From NCBI RefSeq assembly GCF_001439685.1, contig NZ_JYLH01000007.1, forward strand, positions 186,001 through 250,000: a stretch of DNA of 64,000 nt. The letters are read 5' to 3'. Shown in pieces: positions 59,566 to 64,000 of this stretch (position 1 is the first letter of the stretch; each line of letters begins with the position of its first letter). The position numbers and the translations under genes were made by a program. The DNA comes from Pseudomonas libanensis. GTDB lineage: Bacteria; Pseudomonadota; Gammaproteobacteria; Pseudomonadales; Pseudomonadaceae. The notes below the pieces were generated by a model. It had not been told where the DNA came from, did not search any database, and was given only the letters and a program-made list of their open reading frames with translations.

Positions 59566-60780
59566 TTACCCCTTGGTCAAATCAACCAACGGCGTCTGCC
59601 GCACCTCAGTCTCCCGCCCGGCCTGAATCTCGCTCACCTGCTTCAAGGCCTTGTCCACCGCCGCCTTATCCGCCAACAAGCTGTAGCTGATGCGGAACTG
59701 CTTGTGTTCCTTCGGCCCAATGGTGGGCACCAGGTTCAGTGGCCGCTGATACCGGCGGTTGTAGGAAAAACTCGTGCCCGGCTCCAACCCCGTGACATAG
59801 CCCTGGCCTTGGGTATCGGTGTTTTTCCACAGGGAAAACACCGGCAGTGTCTGCGTATTGAAGCCTACCGAAACGCCCAGGCTGCCGGCCTTGTTATGCA
59901 ACACGGTCAACGTATCGCCCTTGGCGTCGGCATACGGCACCACGTTGTAAACCGTTTCGTCGTAGTCCTTGGTGGGTGCGCGGTAGGTTTGCCAGTCGGC
60001 CAGTTCGCCCTTGGCCTTGTCGTTGAACGGCGACACCTGTTTCACCGGCGCGGCGAAACGAGCGCCCTGCTCCAGGAACGGCGTGCTGAAGTTACTGTGG
60101 TACAGCGCCTGGTATTCCTTCGGATAGTCGCCATTGTTGGTCAGAGTGTCGTTGAGGGCGAACACCACGCTGCCAGCCTCGGTGACCAGTTCGGTCGCGA
60201 CGGAGAAGTCGACCTTCTTGAACGCCTGCTCTTTCAGCTCGCCACGCAGAGTGATGGCGTACGGTGGTTTTTCATCGATGTGCAGGGTGACTTTGTTCGC
60301 AGGAATGTTGGCGGCGCGACCGTGCAGGGTCAGCAATTCGCCGTTGTCGATGCCGGGGTGGCCGACCCACTCGTATCCGCAGCGAGTGACCAGCTCATTG
60401 AAACCTTCCAACCAGCCCAGGCCGCCACGGCCATTGAGTTCGATGAAGGACGGATTGACCACCTCCTTGACTGGCGAATCCCAACCCATGCGCACATCGC
60501 CGACCGAGGCCTGCAACACGTTCATCCCGCGTGTCGGCACTACCGAGAGCTTCATCGTGCCGTTATCGATATCGACGATGCTGACGCCCTCCTGCCGACC
60601 ACCGTGCAAGGTGCGCAGGGTAACGCTGAAGGGTTTGTCGGTTTGTATGCCGAGTTGCTGGCTGGTGACCTGCCAGTTCTGGGCGGCTTTGTCGGTGTCG
60701 AGCAGGACGTAATCCCAGGCCATGGCGTGGGAGGCAGCGGACAGTGTGCTGAGGGCGATGAGGAGTTTGAGCGGGGTCAT
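59566..60780 (-). CDS. exported DUF4432 (aldose 1-epimerase-like) protein
   Basis: 404 residues. ATG at 60780 starts a signal peptide (MTPLKLLIALSTLSAASHAMA) and is preceded by AGAAAGG; a frame 31 codons longer was rejected because it would cover the operator-like palindrome. The mature protein reads as the DUF4432 beta-sandwich (LSVVPTRGMNVLQASVGDVRMGWDSP, LVTRCGYEWVGHPG, HSNFSTPFLEQGARF, TGLEPGTSFSYNRRYQRPLN), related to galactose mutarotase. It likely acts on a periplasmic sugar, which one is unknown. Confidence 0.85.
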   Translation of the reverse strand: MTPLKLLIALSTLSAASHAMAWDYVLLDTDKAAQNWQVTSQQLGIQTDKPFSVTLRTLHGGRQEGVSIVDIDNGTMKLSVVPTRGMNVLQASVGDVRMGWDSPVKEVVNPSFIELNGRGGLGWLEGFNELVTRCGYEWVGHPGIDNGELLTLHGRAANIPANKVTLHIDEKPPYAITLRGELKEQAFKKVDFSVATELVTEAGSVVFALNDTLTNNGDYPKEYQALYHSNFSTPFLEQGARFAAPVKQVSPFNDKAKGELADWQTYRAPTKDYDETVYNVVPYADAKGDTLTVLHNKAGSLGVSVGFNTQTLPVFSLWKNTDTQGQGYVTGLEPGTSFSYNRRYQRPLNLVPTIGPKEHKQFRISYSLLADKAAVDKALKQVSEIQAGRETEVRQTPLVDLTKG

Positions 60781-60823
60781 GGCGGTAGCCTTTCTTGGAG
60801 TTGTAGCGGTTTTATAAACTCGA

Positions 60824-60835
60824 TGAAACGTTTCA
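60824..60835. promoter_or_regulatory. LacI-family-type operator
   Basis: A 12-base perfect palindrome tgaaacgtttca with the central CG typical of LacI/GalR-family operators lies 44 bases upstream of the DUF4432 gene. No intact LacI-type gene is in the window. Confidence 0.55.
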
Positions 60836-61280
60836 GCAAGCTTAAAAAGCGAGATGGTGCGGGAAAACGACAAGAAGGAGATGAGGCTAATCAGAGGGAA
60901 ACTGGAGCATAAAAACGGGATGAGCGGCGTATCAGCTTCAGTCCATCCGTGCCGATTACAACCTAGGCGTTGATTGACAGATGTGTCCTGATGGATGTTA
61001 TCGGACGACGGGTGCGCGAGGAGGTTTCCAAGGTAGAGATTGAATCTGCCGCGACCGTTAGATAGTGGATGATCTCCACGCGTTGGGGTGAAAACGGCCA
61101 GCGCGTGGAGATAGAGTGAGCATTATTTCATCGACTGCAATCAGCCAATAGCAGACGTTCAGCAGAGAATAGAATCGGCCAAATACCGGGGCAATGGACA
61201 TGCAGCTGATCCAGCAGTAATGTACTCCTAAGTCATGTCGCATTTACGTTGCGACACCCAAGTCGGACAAGGAGTTAAAC
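60836..61280. other. intergenic region, no gene seen
   Basis: Includes a nine-base inverted repeat (ctccacgcg at 61074-61082, cgcgtggag at 61102-61110) with a 19-base loop. No coding frame with a ribosome site was found before 61281. It marks the border of the AT-rich block to its right. Confidence 0.45.
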
Positions 61281-61370
61281 ATGGGCTGGGAGCTTTGTCA
61301 GTCACAGAAGTCAGAAAAAACGTCACTTGAGCCGCCCACTTACGTTAAGATTTATTGGGGTGCGATTTGA
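61281..61370 (+). CDS. 29-codon ORF with strong ribosome site, upstream partner of an AT-rich gene
   Basis: ATG at 61281 is preceded by AAGGAG at the right spacing. The frame encodes MGWELCQSQKSEKTSLEPPT and ends at TGA 61368-61370. The TGA overlaps the TTG start of the next frame as TTGA, so it may be a leader peptide or a small protein coupled to that gene. No family is recognisable. Confidence 0.5.
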   Translation: MGWELCQSQKSEKTSLEPPTYVKIYWGAI

Positions 61371-61987
61371 CAACTCAAGAGATCTTATTATTTTTCTCCG
61401 CAAACAAAGACTCAATAGTAACCATTGCAGCCCTGGGCGCTTTGATGATGACCGCCATTACAGCCACTCTCAGCTTATTCGGAACTATTGCAGCAAAAAA
61501 AATAGATGAGCGTATAAAGCGTCAAGAATCCATTAGAATATTATTAGAAAACAGCATGATTAGTGTCGGCGAAAATATGCACGAAATACTATCATCAGCG
61601 GATATTTTAGTTAAAAAATTCAAACTAAAGACCCATAAAAACAACCTAACACTCGAGACATCAATCGCAAACTACAAAAACAAAATTGACAACAACAAAA
61701 AGCACCTTATCAAATCAAAAACAGTTTACCGATATAAGCTATATGGCTTAGAGGATGGGCTTTCTATCATTGCTCGAAGCGCTGACTGGGTTAAAGGCTT
61801 GAGAGACAATGTACTTCTCGCAGAAAAAATCCTTAAAGAGGCTGATAAAATCCGGCTTATAATCGATAAAACCATTATAAAGTGTTATAGAAAGGGAGAT
61901 TATCCTGGCAAATTTGTTCGCCTACGCATCAGTTATCACTCCTGGCGAATCAGACGTATGTGGGCAGTCCGCAAAACCAAAATATAA
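61367..61987 (+). CDS. AT-rich single-helix membrane protein, unknown
   Basis: 206 residues from TTG 61367. Residues 15-42 form a membrane helix (TIAALGALMMTAITATLSLFG), and the remaining 160 residues are highly charged and helical (KKIDERIKRQESIRILLENS, KILKEADKIRLIIDK), suggesting a cytoplasmic coiled-coil domain. Codon use is AT-rich, unlike neighbours, consistent with recent acquisition. Coupled to the 29-codon ORF through TTGA. No known domain recognised; a defence or phage-related role is possible but unsupported. Confidence 0.65.
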   Translation: MTTQEILLFFSANKDSIVTIAALGALMMTAITATLSLFGTIAAKKIDERIKRQESIRILLENSMISVGENMHEILSSADILVKKFKLKTHKNNLTLETSIANYKNKIDNNKKHLIKSKTVYRYKLYGLEDGLSIIARSADWVKGLRDNVLLAEKILKEADKIRLIIDKTIIKCYRKGDYPGKFVRLRISYHSWRIRRMWAVRKTKI

Positions 61988-62052
61988 CACGGGGGAATGC
62001 CCGAGGAGCTATTGAACGAATTCGTAAGGACACTAGGCTCATTAAACTGCCA

Positions 62053-62505
62053 CTAGTTCGCTTGAGAAGGGTGAATCTCAGTTGAATGTAAGGTAATCGC
62101 AAATAGAACCTTGCATAAGTAAGCGTCTTCTCTGGGGATGAAATCTTCGGGATTTTCATTACAGGAAAACGCTTCAAAAACGTGGTTGATAATTTTTTTT
62201 GCTTGGTCCGTAGTAACGACACGAATGTCTATAAGGTCCAGAAGAGCATCGGCTATTTCGTTTAAACTGATGCAGTATTCGTCAGCGGCAATCCTAAGCA
62301 GCGTTCGCACCTCCCTAGATCTACCATCTGAATTTATATTGTTTTTCAGGAACCCAAGTGGTTCTTCCAAGATTTCAAAAGGATACATCCTTTGATACCT
62401 GTCGCAGTATTCTATAAGGGCCCGCCTAACCTTCACGCCATCAAATTCTTGAGAGCTAGCACCTAACAGTGCATTAATTTTCGTATTAGCTATCCAGCTT
62501 TTCAT
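62053..62505 (-). CDS. hypothetical protein, 150 residues
   Basis: Soluble, acidic and mostly helical protein (ALIEYCDRYQRMYPFEILEEPLGFLKNN, EVRTLLRIAADEYCISLNEIADALLDLID). Lower GC than the surroundings and convergent with the gene at 61367. The ribosome site before the ATG at 62505 is weak. Family not recognised; it lies in the same accessory block as the two AT-rich frames. Confidence 0.6.
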   Translation of the reverse strand: MKSWIANTKINALLGASSQEFDGVKVRRALIEYCDRYQRMYPFEILEEPLGFLKNNINSDGRSREVRTLLRIAADEYCISLNEIADALLDLIDIRVVTTDQAKKIINHVFEAFSCNENPEDFIPREDAYLCKVLFAITLHSTEIHPSQAN

Positions 62506-62605
62506 CGCGAAATTTACCTTACCTAGCGCTTACTTAAGGGACGTCGACAGGTGGCCCTTGGCCGAAACCCGCCGCCCCCTCCAAGAGATCCAATCCTACA
62601 CTTAG

Positions 62606-63499
62606 TCAAACCCCATGCCTCTCCACCAAAAAATCCACAAACGCCCTAACCCGCGCCGGCATCGCCCCTCCCCCCACAAACACCGCATGAATCGGCTCCA
62701 CATCCCCCGGGTTAAACTCCTGCAGCAACACCACCAACTCCCCCCGCCTCACCTCCTCCACCACACTAAACGCCCCAATCCGTGCAATCCCCGCCCCCAG
62801 CTTCGCCAACTGCGCCAACGCCTCTCCACTATTGCCCTCAATCGTCCCCGTCACTTTCAACGAAAACTCCCGCCCTTCCATCCGAAACGGCCAATTCGGC
62901 GTCGCGCGGCGGAAGTTGAAGCGCAGGCAGTTGTGGTTGAGTAAATCCTGCGGCACAACCGGGGTGCCGTGGCGCGTCAGGTAGTCGGGTGAGGCGACGA
63001 TAACCTGGCCGGTGGAGCCGATGTGGCGGGCGGTCAGGGGGCTGTCGGCGAGGGGGCCGAAGCGGATGGCGACGTCGGCCTGGCCGCTGAGGATGTCCAC
63101 GACTTCATCGCCGAGCATCAGGTCGACGACGATGGCGGGATAGCGGGCGCTGAAGGCGGCGATCAACGGCACGATGGTCATACGGCCATGGGCCAGGGCG
63201 GCGCTGACTCGCAGGCGGCCACGGGGGGCGCCTTGGTCGGTGATAGCGTCTTCGACTTCGGCCATGTCTGCGAGGATGCGCCGAGCGCCGCGCAGGTAGG
63301 CTTCGCCCTCGGCGGTGAAGGTGATGGCGCGGGTGGTGCGCAGCAGCAGCCGGGTACCGATGCGCCGTTCGGTGCGGGTGATGATGCGGCTGATGGACGA
63401 TGGCGTCAGCCCCAGGGCTCGAGCCGCGCCGGACAGGCTGCCGTGCTCGGCGACCATGGCGAACACTTCCATCTCTCCCGAACGACCACCGATGTCCAT
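62606..63499 (-). CDS. LysR-family transcriptional regulator
   Basis: 297 residues. N-terminal winged helix (MEVFAMVAEHGSLSGAARALGLTPSSISRIITRTERRIGTRLLLRTTR) and a C-terminal periplasmic-binding-like effector domain (RLRVSAALAHGRMTIVPLIAAF). AGGAGG lies ahead of ATG 63499, so longer frames starting 70 codons upstream were rejected. Divergent from the MFS transporter, the typical regulator/target layout. Confidence 0.92.
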   Translation of the reverse strand: MDIGGRSGEMEVFAMVAEHGSLSGAARALGLTPSSISRIITRTERRIGTRLLLRTTRAITFTAEGEAYLRGARRILADMAEVEDAITDQGAPRGRLRVSAALAHGRMTIVPLIAAFSARYPAIVVDLMLGDEVVDILSGQADVAIRFGPLADSPLTARHIGSTGQVIVASPDYLTRHGTPVVPQDLLNHNCLRFNFRRATPNWPFRMEGREFSLKVTGTIEGNSGEALAQLAKLGAGIARIGAFSVVEEVRRGELVVLLQEFNPGDVEPIHAVFVGGGAMPARVRAFVDFLVERHGV

Positions 63500-63593
63500 T
63501 TGTGCCTCCTGCGCAAAGCTGTAGTTCCCAACCAAGGGGTACTGCTGCAAAAGCCTGGATTGTAGCATTTGACACACAGATGAGGAGTCAAGC

Positions 63594-64000
63594 ATGCGTA
63601 TCAATCCCCCCCTTGTAGCCTTGTCCATCGGTGCCTTTGGCATCGGGGTCACGGAGTTTGCACCCATGGGCATGTTGCCCGGTATTGCCGCCGATCTTGG
63701 CGTATCCATTCCCGCCGCGGGGCTGTTGGTGAGCGCCTATGCCATGGGTGTGCTGATCGGCGCGCCGATCATGACCCTCGCCACGGCCAGGGTGCCACGC
63801 CGTTACCTGCTGATCGGGCTGATGGCAATTTTCACCCTGGGTAATGTGCTCTCGGCGTTGGCCACCAACTACCAGACCTTGATGATCGCCAGGCTGGTGA
63901 CGTCGCTGAACCACGGGGCATTCTTCGGCATTGGCTCGATTGTGGCCGCGAGTGTGGTAGCGCCAGAGAAACGTGCGGGGGCGGTCGCGGCGATGTTTCT
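63594..64000 (+). CDS. MFS transporter, DHA1-type, cut by window edge
   Basis: The first 135 residues are visible. MRINPPLVALSIGAFGIGVTEF starts helix 1, followed by GVSIPAAGLLVSAYAMGVLIGAPIMT and the loop 2-3 region TARVPRRYLL. These match drug/arabinose-efflux-type (YdhP/AraJ-like) transporters. GAGGAG precedes the ATG. The C-terminal two thirds lie outside the window. Probably regulated by the divergent LysR protein. Confidence 0.88.
   Translation, partial: MRINPPLVALSIGAFGIGVTEFAPMGMLPGIAADLGVSIPAAGLLVSAYAMGVLIGAPIMTLATARVPRRYLLIGLMAIFTLGNVLSALATNYQTLMIARLVTSLNHGAFFGIGSIVAASVVAPEKRAGAVAAMF

Noticed and set aside
61355..61366. TTG at 61355 as the start of the AT-rich membrane protein
   Set aside because: The TTG at 61367 overlaps the stop of the small ORF as TTGA and is the better coupled start, though the earlier one cannot be excluded.
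1..64000. tRNA, rRNA, CRISPR array, insertion sequence or prophage
   Set aside because: No cloverleaf-like tRNA ends, no regularly spaced identical repeats, no transposase, and no phage structural genes were seen; the recombinase at 56065 is the only mobility-type gene.

Overview
The window reads as the chromosome of a fluorescent pseudomonad (P. fluorescens group). It has a high-GC background and the Pseudomonas-type glgA-treZ-malQ-treY-DUF2934-glgX order. It carries paired REP elements of the tgtgggagggggcttgc type, two TonB-dependent siderophore receptors and large chemoreceptors. No rRNA, tRNA, CRISPR array or insertion sequence was seen.

Layout. 0-6 kb: a five-gene operon on the minus strand (AhpD-like protein, acyl-CoA dehydrogenase-like flavoprotein, NitT/TauT-type ABC ATPase, Tat-exported binding protein, permease), divergent from an AraC regulator. 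6-12 kb: a dCache chemoreceptor and single metabolic genes. 12-25 kb: the glycogen/trehalose operon with overlapping genes, ending in a PIG-L deacetylase and eroded fragments; a second PIG-L gene follows behind a leader with three hairpins and lacks two catalytic residues. 25-32 kb: an autotransporter with 11 passenger repeats, a Fur-type TonB receptor and a histidine-rich chemoreceptor. 32-38 kb: an orphan histidine kinase and a FecI-FecR-TonB receptor iron-signalling set lying against a truncated pyrroline-5-carboxylate reductase gene. 38-44 kb: LysE exporter, a decayed mannonate dehydratase, small accessory enzymes, a TetR/oxidoreductase pair and an AT-rich orphan.

44-56 kb holds the most interesting system: a two-partner secretion locus in the order TpsB, HlyC-type lysine acyltransferase, 2744-residue TpsA. 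This matches the cdiB-cdiC-cdiA order of acylated contact-dependent inhibition systems. The last 250 residues of TpsA look like a class 3 lipase (Ser-Asp-His). Three small lipoprotein genes follow directly on the same strand and are candidate immunity genes. A FimB-sized tyrosine recombinase lies divergently on the far side.

56-64 kb: a methyltransferase, an hchA-luxR pair whose regulator lacks the conserved AHL-binding Asp, a DUF4432 sugar-epimerase-like exported protein with a LacI-type operator, an AT-rich island of unknown genes including a 29-codon ORF, and a divergent LysR/MFS pair cut by the window end.

Functional calls rest on reading motifs and family resemblance by eye. No alignment or database search was run.
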